From JAJDTT01 sp022827025 (GTDB taxonomy: Bacteria; Acidobacteriota; UBA6911; RPQK01; JAJDTT01): a stretch of 64,000 nucleotides of DNA. Below, piece after piece: positions 34,070-43,067 of the stretch; the first letter of the stretch is position 1, and each line of letters opens with the position of its first letter. Made by a program: the position numbers and the translations under genes. The notes under the pieces were generated by a model. That model did no database searches and was not told where the DNA came from. It was given only the letters and a program-made list of their open reading frames with translations. Location of the stretch: assembly GCA_965203535.1 (NCBI GenBank), contig OZ241897.1, positions 5,704,001-5,768,000 of the forward strand, read 5' to 3'.

Positions 34070-35059
34070 TCACCGTGGCCGCGCCGTTTCGGAGGGTGGG
34101 TCCGTATCGATTCTGGGGTATAGCCAGGAGTGGGTCAGCCCCGGGTGGCGTTTGCCGTAACGGGAAGGTACATCCTGGGTCCAGTTGCTGGGGATGGTCA
34201 GGCAGAACAGCAACAGGCAGGCGAAGACGATCCGCTGGGCGGCCAGAGGGCGCTTCGGGGTCACCCTCCGGGGGGCGGGTCCCGGATCGCTCCGGAGACG
34301 GCCCTGCCTCCGCAGACGGGAGCGAAAGAGCAGGAACGCCCCCAGCAGGGACATCAGGATGTTCAGGGTCTGCCCCGTCCCGATGGGGAGACGGTGGGTC
34401 GGATAGTCGCGGAAGATATCGATGATGAAACGGGGAAGCGCATACCAGAAGACGAAGCGGGCCGCGACGGCGCCCGGGGTCTTGTTGGTCCGCCTGACCC
34501 GGAGCAGGTACCCCATCAGCAGCAGATTCTTGGCTCCGTCATAGAGTACGACCGGGTGGCGAAAACCCTCCGCGTCGGGGAACTTCACGCCCCACCAGGC
34601 ATCGGTGACGCTGCCGACGATCTGGCCGTCGATGAAGTTTCCGATTCGGGCGGTTCCCATGAGGAAGGCCGCCGGAATCACCAGCGTGTCGGCGAGGGGC
34701 AGGAATGGTTTCCGGTAGAGGCGGGTAAAGAGCAGCAGGCTGACTCCGGCGCCTGACATGACGCCGTGGGTCGCCATGCCTCCGAGCCAGAAAGCCGGGA
34801 TCAAACCTGGGTTCCGGCTGTAGAAGGGCCATTCGTCGAAAGCAATTTCCATGGCGCGGCCTCCGGCCAGAACCCCGATGACGATGAACAGGCTCAGGCT
34901 CCAGACCTCCCGGCCGGACAGCCCCAGCCGCCGGCTGGACCCCCGCGCAGTGAGATGGAGATGCAGGAACCCGAGAGTGAAGCCGAGTCCGTACCACCAG
35001 AGGTGCACTCCGGCGACGTCGAAGAGGATCGGATCGATCTGGTGGGTGTAGGGTCCCAT
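34070..35059 (-). CDS. lgt: Prolipoprotein diacylglyceryl transferase, variant active-site segment
   Basis: A 329-residue inner-membrane protein with about seven helices. It would transfer diacylglycerol from phosphatidylglycerol to the lipobox Cys of prolipoproteins. Family features are WYGLGFTLGF near the N-terminus, GGMATHGVMSG (conserved His), and ARIGNFIDGQIVG with R138 and N141. The standard signature reads GNFINGE; here the Glu is Gln146 and the second Asn is Asp144. RLPIGTGQTLNILMSL corresponds to the late GQ motif. Whether this variant is active is open; another lgt might exist elsewhere. It lies next to the ammonium transporter on the same strand but with a hairpin in between. Confidence 0.8.
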   Translation of the reverse strand: MGPYTHQIDPILFDVAGVHLWWYGLGFTLGFLHLHLTARGSSRRLGLSGREVWSLSLFIVIGVLAGGRAMEIAFDEWPFYSRNPGLIPAFWLGGMATHGVMSGAGVSLLLFTRLYRKPFLPLADTLVIPAAFLMGTARIGNFIDGQIVGSVTDAWWGVKFPDAEGFRHPVVLYDGAKNLLLMGYLLRVRRTNKTPGAVAARFVFWYALPRFIIDIFRDYPTHRLPIGTGQTLNILMSLLGAFLLFRSRLRRQGRLRSDPGPAPRRVTPKRPLAAQRIVFACLLLFCLTIPSNWTQDVPSRYGKRHPGLTHSWLYPRIDTDPPSETARPR

Positions 35060-35127
35060 CGCCGATTGGATCTGCAGCAGAGTTCAGTTTGTTGCTGGAA
35101 ATCGATGAATTGCGGACCTCGAGAATT

Positions 35128-35153
35128 GGACAGGCGCAGCCGTTTGCCTGTCC
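35128..35153. terminator. 8-bp stem hairpin between amt and lgt
   Basis: GGACAGGC at 35128-35135 pairs with GCCTGTCC at 35146-35153 across ten bases. It sits in the 164-bp gap between amt (stop 35224) and lgt (start 35059), so it probably ends the amt transcript or attenuates read-through. No T tract is obvious. Confidence 0.45.
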
Positions 35154-35223
35154 GAAGGCGCTTGTGGCTGCGGTGAACGGAATTCAACCTCCCGGACGGG
35201 AGCGAGTGGAGCCGTGAGGGTGG

Positions 35224-36510
35224 TCAGACTGCGGAACCGGGGGGAATCATGGTCGCGCCCTCGCCACGGCCATACGCGTCTTCGCCATGCTCCAGAATAT
35301 CCAGACCGGTCCTTTCATCGACTTGAGCCGGCCTCAGGGTCCCGAACAGTGAAATGACCTTCAGCAGCACCCACGTGACGACGCCGCAATAGAGGATAGT
35401 GGCGAGGACGCCCACAGCCTGGATGACGACCTGCATCGGGTTTCCGTTCAGCAGACCATCGGTTCCACCCCAGGCCGCGTGAGCGAAGACTCCCGTCAGC
35501 ACCGCACCGCTCAAACCACCCATTCCGTGGGCAGCCGCCACGTCCAGGGAATCATCCAATCCGGACCGGGATCGAAAGAGGATCGCGTAGTAGCAGGGGA
35601 ACGTGGCGATGGCGCCGATGGCAATGGCTCCCAGGGGACTGACGAAACCTGCCGCCGGCGTCACGGCCACGAGTCCGACGACGATACCGGTGGCGGCTCC
35701 CACTGCCGTCGCCATCCGGTCGCGGACGGCATCCAGGATCATCCAGACGGTCAACGCGGCTGCCGGGGCCAGCAGGGTGTTGACGAAGGCCAGGGTCGCC
35801 GTACCGTCGGCCGCCAGGGCGCTGCCGCCATTGAATCCGAACCAGCCGAACCAGAGCAGACCGGCGCCCAAGAGGACGAACGGCACATTGTGGGGAATGA
35901 TGGCCTGGCGCCCGTAGTCGCTGCGGGGGCCCACCTGCCAGGCGGCCACGACTGCCGCCGTTCCCGCCGTGACGTGGACCACCGTGCCTCCCGCAAAGTC
36001 CAGGGCGCCCATCTCGCCCAGCCATCCGCCACCCCAGACCCAATGGCAGACCGGCCCGTACACGAGCAGCACCCAGCCGGCGATGAAGGCCAGGTAAGGC
36101 CCGAAGCGGATCCGCTCGACCACGGCTCCGGAAATGAGCGCCGCCGTAATGATGGCGAAAGCTCCCTGATACGCGGCGAAAAGGAGGTGGGGGATGCTGC
36201 CGTTGGCTTCCAGATTCACGCCCTGAAAAAAGAGATGCCCCAAGCCGCCCAGCCAGGGCTGCATGCCCTCGCTGCCCGGGGCGAAGGCCAAGCTGTAACC
36301 GGCCAGGACCCAGACCAAGGCGGTCACGCCCAGGGAGGCAAAGCTCATCATCATGGTGTTGAGGATGTTCTTGGACCGGACCAGTCCCCCGTAGAAAAAG
36401 GCGAGTCCGGGCGTCATGAGGAGGACCAGAGCACAAGAAACCAGCAGCCACGCCGTATCCGCGGCCGAGATGCTCGCAGTGGCGGCAGTGGTCATTTCGG
36501 TAGCTGCCAT
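35224..36510 (-). CDS. amt: Ammonium transporter
   Basis: A 428-residue Amt/MEP/Rh family channel with 11 helices. Motifs seen are MTPGLAFFYGGLVRSKN, CHWVWGGGWLGEMGALDFAG before GTVVHVTAGTAA (first pore His) and DVAAAHGMGGLSGAVL (second pore His), the twin-His set that deprotonates ammonium in the pore. The Phe gate region is present in the middle helices. No glnB/glnK gene is adjacent, unusual because amt is commonly paired with a PII gene. The start has GAGGGAGAGGAA upstream; the Gfo/Idh gene ends 33 bp before it, so the two may be co-transcribed. Confidence 0.95.
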   Translation of the reverse strand: MAATEMTTAATASISAADTAWLLVSCALVLLMTPGLAFFYGGLVRSKNILNTMMMSFASLGVTALVWVLAGYSLAFAPGSEGMQPWLGGLGHLFFQGVNLEANGSIPHLLFAAYQGAFAIITAALISGAVVERIRFGPYLAFIAGWVLLVYGPVCHWVWGGGWLGEMGALDFAGGTVVHVTAGTAAVVAAWQVGPRSDYGRQAIIPHNVPFVLLGAGLLWFGWFGFNGGSALAADGTATLAFVNTLLAPAAALTVWMILDAVRDRMATAVGAATGIVVGLVAVTPAAGFVSPLGAIAIGAIATFPCYYAILFRSRSGLDDSLDVAAAHGMGGLSGAVLTGVFAHAAWGGTDGLLNGNPMQVVIQAVGVLATILYCGVVTWVLLKVISLFGTLRPAQVDERTGLDILEHGEDAYGRGEGATMIPPGSAV

Positions 36511-36543
36511 GGTCGGTTCCTCTCCCTCTTCAGGACACCGGTT

Positions 36544-37863
36544 TTACGCGGGAGTGATGGTCCGCTTGTCGGGGTCGAAGATCATCTTGCGGCCGCTCCA
36601 CAAGGAGTCCGTAGCCATGATGCAGGCGATGGAGTGTCCGTAGCCTGCTTCGACCGGGCAGGAAATTCCGTCGACGTCGCGGCGCCGGACGCAGTCGAGC
36701 CAGTTGGCCATGTGAGGGAAGCGATGGTTCGGCATGGCTCCCGGCTCACCGGCGATATACTCGCCCTGCATCTGCTTCGCCCCCGGCTTCAGAGCTTCAT
36801 CGCCGCGAATGCCGTCTCCGGAAACCCGCCAGGGCACTTCGTTGAAGAGCGGCGACTTTTCGAACGAGAGCGTTCCCTTGGTTCCCTGAAAGATGTAACC
36901 GGTCCCGGCGCCGTTGATCAGGCAGCAGCCGTAGCTGGCGAGGAATTTCTTGTCTCCCGTCCCGTATTCGAATACGGCCTCGGTGGTGTCCGGATTCTCG
37001 CGGTAATCCTTGTAGCGGTAGATTCCGCCTTCGGCCCGGGCGCTGAGGGGGTAAGGCTCCCCCGTGAGATAGTGGAGAGTGTCGATGTCGTGGCTCATCC
37101 ACTGGTCGTAGATTCCGCTCGAGAAATCCTTGAACAGCCGAAAAGACCGGTAGATCCGGGGATCGAAGGGCCGATCGGGCTTACCCAGCAGAAACTCCTT
37201 CCAGTTCAGGTCCTCTTCCCGGCACTCGGCCAGTTGTTCCGGGCTGCGGCGCCAGCGGTAAGGGCTGTATTCGTTCTCCACCAAGCTGACTCGAACCACG
37301 TCGCCGATGAGTTGGTCCTTCATGATCCGGCGAGCGGCGATGCACTTGGGATGGCTTCTTCCCTGGGTGCCGATCTGAACCACGATGCCGGCCTTCTTGC
37401 AGGCATCCAAGGCGTCGTTGGCCTCGGAAAGCACGTTGGCCATGGGCTTTTCGCAATAGGCGTCCTTCCCCGCCTCGGCGACCATCTTCAGCATCTTGCC
37501 GTGCTGGTGGTCGGCCGTGGCGATGATGACCGCATCGATCCCGTCATCGGCCAGAAGGTCGTCGATGTGGTGATAGAGCGTAGGCTCGCTGCCATAGTGG
37601 TCGCGGAGGTGACTGGTGGCGATTTTCTGGTTCCGCTTCCAGATTTCGCAGACCGCGGTGATCCGGGCGTTGTACGCGTCGGCATGTTCCAGGCACTTCC
37701 TCAACAGGTACATGCCCCGGCCGCCGGGACCCAGCACCGCCACCTGGAGGGTGTCGTTGAGGCTCCGCCCCTTGGCCAGCAGGGACCCCGACAGTCCGGT
37801 CATGACCGCGCCCGCCCCGGCGGTGGCCCCCATGAAGCTGCGACGATTCAATTCCTTGGTCAT
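36544..37863 (-). CDS. Tat-exported Gfo/Idh/MocA family oxidoreductase
   Basis: A 439-residue protein with a twin-arginine signal (LNRRSFMGATAGAGAVMTG). The Rossmann part reads QVAVLGPGGRGMYLLRKCLE, and EKPMANVLSEANDAL is the EKP motif with the conserved Lys. The C-terminal beta sheet domain with QWMSHDIDTLHYLTGEPYP fits exported Gfo/Idh proteins of Planctomycetes and Acidobacteria. Relatives include glucose-fructose oxidoreductase and NAD-dependent glycosidases. It would bind NAD(P) tightly and act on a sugar or cyclitol in the periplasm. A good AAGGAG site precedes the ATG. The isomerase-like Tat protein is directly upstream on the same strand. Confidence 0.9.
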   Translation of the reverse strand: MTKELNRRSFMGATAGAGAVMTGLSGSLLAKGRSLNDTLQVAVLGPGGRGMYLLRKCLEHADAYNARITAVCEIWKRNQKIATSHLRDHYGSEPTLYHHIDDLLADDGIDAVIIATADHQHGKMLKMVAEAGKDAYCEKPMANVLSEANDALDACKKAGIVVQIGTQGRSHPKCIAARRIMKDQLIGDVVRVSLVENEYSPYRWRRSPEQLAECREEDLNWKEFLLGKPDRPFDPRIYRSFRLFKDFSSGIYDQWMSHDIDTLHYLTGEPYPLSARAEGGIYRYKDYRENPDTTEAVFEYGTGDKKFLASYGCCLINGAGTGYIFQGTKGTLSFEKSPLFNEVPWRVSGDGIRGDEALKPGAKQMQGEYIAGEPGAMPNHRFPHMANWLDCVRRRDVDGISCPVEAGYGHSIACIMATDSLWSGRKMIFDPDKRTITPA

Positions 37864-37930
37864 TTACTGATCTCCTTACGTATTGGTCACTCCGGACACG
37901 TTCTGTTACCCGGACCGTCCTCCAGGGAGT

Positions 37931-38905
37931 TCAAACCCTGGGAACACCTGCCTGTTCAAAAGCCCGGGACATCTTCCGATAACAATGCCTGGCCGCCGCC
38001 AACGGGTCGTAACCCGGTTTCCTGTGAATCTGACCGCTGACCTCGAGTACGATCGATCCCCGATAACCCTGGCCCTGTAGCTCTTTGAGATAGGTCACGT
38101 AATCCGTGTCGCCATCCCCCGGCATCAGGAATTGGGTCTTGCCCTCGCCGGTGATCGTCGCGTCCTTGGCGTGTGCGAAGACCGCATGAGAACCGAGAAG
38201 GCGAATCGAGTCCACCATGTCGAAATTCATGGCTCTGAAATGACTGTAGTCATACGTCACTCGAACCCACGGGCTGTCGGCCTGCCGCATCAACCAGAGA
38301 GCTCCATCGGGACTGTGCAGGGCGCTTCCCACGTGCGCTTTGATGGCCAACAGGATCTCATGGGATCGGCCCACCTCGGCCCATTCCCGGAGCTTCTCGG
38401 CCATGGGTTCCTTCGCCTGATCCCACTCGGAGGTCTTCCCCCCCAGCGTCAGGACCAGTACGGGACGCCGGTGCCGCCGCCCGGGTGTCCGCACGTTGAA
38501 GGGATAGATGTCGCGCCAGAGCTGCGCCGCCCGTTTGATCCGCTCCAGGTTCTCCCGGTGGGCCTCGGGACCCACCAGCAATCTCAGGTCCTCGTCCAAC
38601 CCGCTCAGCCCCAATCCCAACTCGCCGAACAGATTGGCCAACTCCCGCCGGGCCGACCGGGTGAGGATCTTGGGATCGTCCTGCCAACCGGGATAGATGG
38701 CCGGTTCCACGTCGTCGTACCCCACTTCGCTGGCCATGCGCATGGCGTCCGGCGTGCGGAGGGTCCGATTGTTGTAGAGACTCCACCCCAGGCCGATCGC
38801 CAGCTTCGGTTTGTGCCCGGAAGCGGCGGCCAGACCCGTGGACATCAGCGTCGCGGCTCCTGCTGGAATGGACTTGAGAAACGCTCGCCGATGGAGCTGG
38901 GACAT
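37931..38905 (-). CDS. Tat-exported sugar phosphate isomerase/epimerase-like TIM barrel
   Basis: A 324-residue protein from ATG 38905 with a twin-arginine signal (LHRRAFLKSIPAGAATLMS). The remaining TIM-barrel pattern (MRMASEVGYDDVEPAIYPG, LAIKAHVGSAL, VRVTYDYSHF, GYRGSIVLEVSG) belongs to the xylose-isomerase-like (AP endonuclease 2) superfamily. Metal-binding Glu/His positions are partly visible (VEPAIYP, YDYSH, LEVSG). It lies 67 bp upstream of the Gfo/Idh gene on the same strand; the pairing of these two exported families is common and suggests sequential action on a sugar or inositol derivative. Exact substrate unknown. Confidence 0.85.
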   Translation of the reverse strand: MSQLHRRAFLKSIPAGAATLMSTGLAAASGHKPKLAIGLGWSLYNNRTLRTPDAMRMASEVGYDDVEPAIYPGWQDDPKILTRSARRELANLFGELGLGLSGLDEDLRLLVGPEAHRENLERIKRAAQLWRDIYPFNVRTPGRRHRRPVLVLTLGGKTSEWDQAKEPMAEKLREWAEVGRSHEILLAIKAHVGSALHSPDGALWLMRQADSPWVRVTYDYSHFRAMNFDMVDSIRLLGSHAVFAHAKDATITGEGKTQFLMPGDGDTDYVTYLKELQGQGYRGSIVLEVSGQIHRKPGYDPLAAARHCYRKMSRAFEQAGVPRV

Positions 38906-39075
38906 GCGGGATTTCCCTTCAATTCGACGCCGCAAAGTCTAACCTACCGCCCCTGATAAAACAAACCTCCGACCCCCGTCGGAATGACGTCCCGGATCGA
39001 GTTTTGTCCTTGCAACTTCCCGCTGGTTCGCTGCTGCACTGGCCACCTGTTGTGGTGTAAACTCACAGGCAGGTC

Positions 39076-39163
39076 GCCGGAGTGGTGGAATTGGCAGACG
39101 CGCTGCGTTCAGGACGCAGTGGGCTAGACGCCCGTGGGAGTTCGAGTCTCCCCTCCGGCACCA
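39076..39163 (+). tRNA. tRNA-Leu (anticodon CAG), CCA encoded
   Basis: The acceptor stem GCCGGAG at 39076-39082 pairs with CTCCGGC at the 3' end, followed by discriminator A and encoded CCA (39161-39163). The anticodon loop reads TTCAGGA with anticodon CAG, a D-arm GGTGGAATTGGCAGACGC and a variable arm typical of class II leucine tRNAs, and the T loop GTTCGAGTC. Length 88 with CCA. It is a possible integration site; no island is adjacent. Confidence 0.95.
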
Positions 39164-39181
39164 ATTCCAATTTCCAATGTC

Positions 39182-39240
39182 GTAGGGGCACCCCTTGTGG
39201 GTGCCCTCTTCGTGTGCGCGCTCTTCGTGTGTGCGCTCTT
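39182..39240. repeat. REP-like unit followed by CTCTTCGTGTGCG repeats
   Basis: Positions 39182-39212 are identical to 18988-19018. They run directly into partial tandem copies of CTCTTCGTGTGCG (39208-39240), a local slippage product. It lies 18 bp after the tRNA, perhaps acting in transcription termination. Confidence 0.75.
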
Positions 39241-39264
39241 CGGCGATCTGCCCTTGGAGTCTGC

Positions 39265-39669
39265 TTACTTCTTCTTCGGAAGGAAACGGTCCAGCTTTTC
39301 CCGAAGTTCCACCATGCTGTAAGGCTTGGTCACCACGGCCTGACCGCCCGCGGCCAGGATTTCTTCAGCGCTTCCCTCCATGGCCGCGGCGGCGATGGCC
39401 AGGATCGGCACGCGTGCCAGGTTCCCGGCCCTGCGAATCTGACGGATCACCCGGTATCCGCCTCCACCCGAGATCATCATGTCCACGACGATCAGATGCG
39501 GGTCGAAGTCCATCAGTTCAGCCATCGAGGACCGGCCGGAGAACGACCGCGTCCGGAAGCCGAGGCTCTGCAGGACGAATTGAATCGAGTAGATGTCGTC
39601 GACCGTCTCCTCGATCACGGCCAACCGTTTCGACTCGGCAGTCGGGGCAGGCGGACGGCGGCGCCTCAC
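39265..39669 (-). CDS. Stand-alone response regulator receiver protein
   Basis: A 134-residue single-domain receiver. Acidic pocket residues E20/E21 and D24/D25, phospho-acceptor D63 (LIVVDMMISGGGGYRV) and K115 (VVTKPYSMVELRE) are present. The conserved Thr/Ser after strand four (usually in a TA motif) is Ala93 within ILAIAAAAMEG, so the usual Thr/Ser switch is altered. The N-terminus RRRRPPAPTAES is basic. It starts at GTG overlapping the gatB stop as GTGA, so its synthesis is coupled to gatB. No kinase is nearby. Partner and output are unknown. Confidence 0.82.
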   Translation of the reverse strand: MRRRRPPAPTAESKRLAVIEETVDDIYSIQFVLQSLGFRTRSFSGRSSMAELMDFDPHLIVVDMMISGGGGYRVIRQIRRAGNLARVPILAIAAAAMEGSAEEILAAGGQAVVTKPYSMVELREKLDRFLPKKK

Positions 39670-41123
39670 TGGTCCAACATCTTTCTGAGCAGTTCGTTGA
39701 CCATCTTCGGGTTGGCCTGACCGCGGGTCTGCCGCATCACCTGTCCCACGAAGAATCCCAGCAGGCCCCGCTTCCCATTCCTATAACGTTCCACGGCTTC
39801 GGAATGCGACTCCAGAATCCCGGAAACGACGGTTTCCAATTCGCTCCGATCACTGATCTGGGCCAGGTTCTGCTCCCTGACGATCGCCCCGGGAGACTTG
39901 CCCGTCTCATACATCCGATCGAAGACGCCCTTGGCCATCTTTCCGCTGATGGTTCCGTCGTCCAGGAGACGGATCAACTCCCCCAGATCCGAAGCCTTGA
40001 CGGGAGATTCGTGGAGTCGCCGCCCGTCTTTCCGCAGACGGTGCGTCACATCTCCCACCATCCAGTTCAGCACCGACTTGGGATTTCGGGCGCTCTTGGC
40101 GGATGCTTCGAAGTAGTCGGCGAACCCGGGGGTCCGGGTGGCGACGAGGGTGTCACTCGGATCGAGACCGTACTGGGAACCGAACCGGCGCGCGCGGTCC
40201 GCAGGCAGCTCCGGCATGGTTTTTCTGATCTCCTCCAGGCGCTCAGCCGGGATCACGATGGGAAGCAGATCGGGATCGGGAAAGTACCGGTAGTCGTGGG
40301 CCTCTTCCTTGCTTCTCATGGGGCGGGTCTCTTCCAGGTCCTCTTCCCACAGCCGCGTTTCCTGAACCACTTGCCGCCCCGACTCCAAGACTCGAATCTG
40401 TCTCCGAATCTCATAGTCGAGGGCCTTGTTCAAAAAACGGAAGGAGTTCAGGTTCTTGATTTCAGTCTTGGTCCCGAGCGAAGTCTCTCCCACCGGCCGG
40501 ACCGAGACATTGGCATCGCAGCGGAGACTCCCTTCCTCCATGTTCCCGTCGCACAGCGACAAAAATATGAGGACCCGTCTCAGGTAGTCCAGAAAATCGC
40601 TGGCCTCCCGTCCGGACCTCAGATCGGGACAGGTGACGATCTCCATCAAAGGGACCCCGCATCGATTCAAGTTGACCAGCGTGTCCTGTCTCGCGGCATG
40701 AATCGATTTTCCGGCGTCCTCCTCCAGGTGGACTCGAATGATCCCCACGTCGAGTTCACGCAGTGTTCCGGGTACGCCCGGAGTCCCGCGGTCCGGCAGC
40801 GGAATCCGCACTCGCCCGTCGACTGCCAGCGGCTCTTCAAACTGGGAGATCTGGTAGCCCTTGGGAAGGTCGGGGTAGAAGTAGTTCTTCCGAGCGAGCA
40901 GCGAACGCCGATTGATGCGGCAGTCCAGGGCCAATCCGGCCATGGCCGCCATCTCCACGGCCCGGCCGTTGACCACCGGAAGCGAACCGGGAAGACCCAG
41001 GCAGACCGGACAGGTCTGGGAATTCGGGGGAGCTCCGAACCGGGTGCTGCAGCCGCAGAACACCTTGCTCCGGGTGCGCAGTTGAGCGTGGACCTCCAGA
41101 CCGATTACCGGCTCGTACTGCAT
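39666..41123 (-). CDS. gatB: Aspartyl/glutamyl-tRNA amidotransferase subunit B
   Basis: A 485-residue protein from ATG 41123 (YEPVIGLEVHAQL start). It converts misacylated Glu-tRNA-Gln or Asp-tRNA-Asn to the correct amide using ammonia from GatA. The Cys cluster CGCSTRFGAPPNSQTCPVC, KNYFYPDLPKGYQISQFEEP, HLEEDAGKSIH and EIKNLNSFRFL are family hallmarks, and the YqeY-like helical tail follows. gatA and gatC are not in the window, so the subunits are split on the chromosome. It overlaps miaA by 19 bases upstream and the receiver gene by four downstream. Confidence 0.97.
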   Translation of the reverse strand: MQYEPVIGLEVHAQLRTRSKVFCGCSTRFGAPPNSQTCPVCLGLPGSLPVVNGRAVEMAAMAGLALDCRINRRSLLARKNYFYPDLPKGYQISQFEEPLAVDGRVRIPLPDRGTPGVPGTLRELDVGIIRVHLEEDAGKSIHAARQDTLVNLNRCGVPLMEIVTCPDLRSGREASDFLDYLRRVLIFLSLCDGNMEEGSLRCDANVSVRPVGETSLGTKTEIKNLNSFRFLNKALDYEIRRQIRVLESGRQVVQETRLWEEDLEETRPMRSKEEAHDYRYFPDPDLLPIVIPAERLEEIRKTMPELPADRARRFGSQYGLDPSDTLVATRTPGFADYFEASAKSARNPKSVLNWMVGDVTHRLRKDGRRLHESPVKASDLGELIRLLDDGTISGKMAKGVFDRMYETGKSPGAIVREQNLAQISDRSELETVVSGILESHSEAVERYRNGKRGLLGFFVGQVMRQTRGQANPKMVNELLRKMLDQ

Positions 41124-42070
41124 CGGACCCACTCCAAAAGCTGCTTCAACGCCGACTCCGACTCCCCGGGCGACCGGATCCACTGCATGCCGTCCTCCCG
41201 GCGAAACCAGGTCATCTGCCGTTTGGCATAGCGGCGCGTGTCCCGGCTCGTCAGTTCGATGGCGTCCTCCACGCTCAACTCGCCTCTGAGGGTCTGCAAG
41301 GCGTACCGGTAACCCAACGCCTCGAAGGCTTTGCATCGCTCATCGTACCCCTTCCGCAATAGTCGATCCACTTCGTCCAGCAGGCCGCTCCGAAACATTT
41401 CCCGGGCCCGGGAATCGATCCTTTGATAGAGGAGGGACCGGGGCAGGTTCAGTCCGATCTTCAGAATGCGGTAGCCGGCCAGCGGTTTTCGCTGCTCTTG
41501 AAGCCGGCTGATGGGAGTCCCGGTCAGGAAGTAGACCTCCAGGGCCCGTATCAGGCGCCGCCGGTCTCCCACGCCGATCTTGCGGGCCGTCGCAGGGTCC
41601 TTTCGGGCCAGCAGACGATGCATTCTCTCCTGACCGCGGCGTTGAACCATCTTCTTCAAGCGATCCCGAACGGCTTCACAGCGGGAAGGTCCTTCGAACA
41701 CTCCCACCAGCAGAGCCCTGAGATAGAGTCCCGTGCCTCCCACCACGAACGGAATCTTCCCCCGGTCCCGGACCTGCCGGCAGACTCTCCTGGCTTCCGC
41801 CATGTATCGCCCTGCGCTGTAGAACTGGTCCGGATCCAGGAAGTCGTAAAGATGATGGGGCACGGAGCCGGTTTCGCCGGCCGACGGTTTCCCGGTCCCG
41901 ATCCGGAGTTCCCGGTACAACTGGAGTGAGTCGCAGTTGATGATCTCGCCGTCCAGCCGGAGGGCCGCCTCGACCGCCAGGGCGCTCTTGCCCGAGGCCG
42001 TTGGTCCGGCGACGGCGATCAGAAGCGGATCTTCGGACGGCGAAAACGTCTTCAACGCAAACGTTCCCAC
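41105..42070 (-). CDS. miaA: tRNA dimethylallyltransferase
   Basis: A 321-residue protein that adds the dimethylallyl group to A37 of tRNAs reading U-starting codons. AVAGPTASGKSALAVEA is the P-loop, INCDSLQLYRELRIGTGKPS the tRNA and substrate-binding segment, VVGGTGLYLRALL the conserved loop and RRYAKRQMTWFRRE the C-terminal tRNA-binding motif. Length is normal. It begins 10 bp after the Gfo/Idh stop and its end overlaps gatB, placing it inside the long operon from lpxD to the receiver protein. Confidence 0.97.
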   Translation of the reverse strand: MGTFALKTFSPSEDPLLIAVAGPTASGKSALAVEAALRLDGEIINCDSLQLYRELRIGTGKPSAGETGSVPHHLYDFLDPDQFYSAGRYMAEARRVCRQVRDRGKIPFVVGGTGLYLRALLVGVFEGPSRCEAVRDRLKKMVQRRGQERMHRLLARKDPATARKIGVGDRRRLIRALEVYFLTGTPISRLQEQRKPLAGYRILKIGLNLPRSLLYQRIDSRAREMFRSGLLDEVDRLLRKGYDERCKAFEALGYRYALQTLRGELSVEDAIELTSRDTRRYAKRQMTWFRREDGMQWIRSPGESESALKQLLEWVRCSTSR

Positions 42071-42080
42071 TCGACGGACA

Positions 42081-43067
42081 TCACCGGGTTCTTCCGGAGA
42101 TGGATGGCCCGTGCTGACCGGCCACGGTCATCCGATCCAGGATCTCCAGAGCCAGATCCAGGACCCGGACGCCCTCCTCGCCGCTGCATCCCTGCCCGAT
42201 TTCTCGTTCTTGGCCCTGCCGGCCCGCGATCTCTTCCAGGAACGCCATGATCTCCATTTTCAACGGTTCTTCATGCGCCACCTGCGGAGACCGGTTGACG
42301 ATCCGCTTGGATCCATTCACCTCCACCATGCTCGACACCGCAGCCACCTGGCGGTCCAGATCGAGGGAGATGTAGTCGTCCGCCTGGAAGAACCTCAACT
42401 TTCTCATCTTCTGCTTCGAGACCCGGCTGGAGGTGAGATTGGCGACGCATCCGTCCTCGAACTCCAGCCGGGCGTTGGCGATGTCGATGCGGGGAGTGAG
42501 CACCGGAATCCCCACGGCGCGGATCTCGCGAACGGGGCTCCGGACCATCTGCGTGATGAGATCCAGGTCATGAATCATCAGGTCCAACACCACGTCCACG
42601 TCCAGACTGCGCGGCGTCAGCACGCTGAGACGGTGGACCTCGAAGAACCGGGGAGTCTTGACGAAGGGCCGAATTGCCAGCACTGCGGGATTGAACCGCT
42701 CGGAATGACCCACGTGGAGAACGGTCCCCCGGGCCTCATCCACCATGCGCCTCGCGGATTCCAGGTCTTCGGCGATGGGTTTCTCCACCAGGACGTGGAT
42801 TCCCCGCTTCAGGAACGGAAGGGCGACCTCGGCATGCAGCGAGGTGGGAACGGCCACGCTGACGGCGTCGACCCGTTCCAACAGGGGACCGTGGTCCGGC
42901 CAGGATCGGCAGTCATACCGGGAAGCCAGCTCGCGGCGCCTCTCCGGAATCGGATCCGCCACTCCCACGAGCTTCACCTGCGGGAGGCTGCTGTAGATAC
43001 GGGTATGGTGACTCCCCAAGACCCCGACGCCGACGACTCCGACCCGAATCCGGTCCTGGGCACTCAC
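42081..43067 (-). CDS. Gfo/Idh/MocA oxidoreductase in the lipid A operon
   Basis: A 328-residue cytoplasmic protein. VGVVGVGVLGSHHTRIYSS is the NAD-binding motif, VEKPIAEDLESA the EKP motif and DLMIHDLDLITQMV the conserved His/Asp helix. Its GTG start overlaps the lpxI stop by four bases. In several phyla a Gfo/Idh enzyme in this spot (GnnA) oxidises UDP-GlcNAc at C3 for amide-linked lipid A; no aminotransferase GnnB is next to it, so that role is unproven. Alternative: a reductase for another nucleotide sugar. Confidence 0.88.
   Translation of the reverse strand: MSAQDRIRVGVVGVGVLGSHHTRIYSSLPQVKLVGVADPIPERRRELASRYDCRSWPDHGPLLERVDAVSVAVPTSLHAEVALPFLKRGIHVLVEKPIAEDLESARRMVDEARGTVLHVGHSERFNPAVLAIRPFVKTPRFFEVHRLSVLTPRSLDVDVVLDLMIHDLDLITQMVRSPVREIRAVGIPVLTPRIDIANARLEFEDGCVANLTSSRVSKQKMRKLRFFQADDYISLDLDRQVAAVSSMVEVNGSKRIVNRSPQVAHEEPLKMEIMAFLEEIAGRQGQEREIGQGCSGEEGVRVLDLALEILDRMTVAGQHGPSISGRTR

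Noticed and set aside
39195..41231. 678-codon plus-strand frame opposite gatB
   Set aside because: Antisense shadow of gatB and of the receiver gene; Ser/Arg/Pro-rich with no motif.
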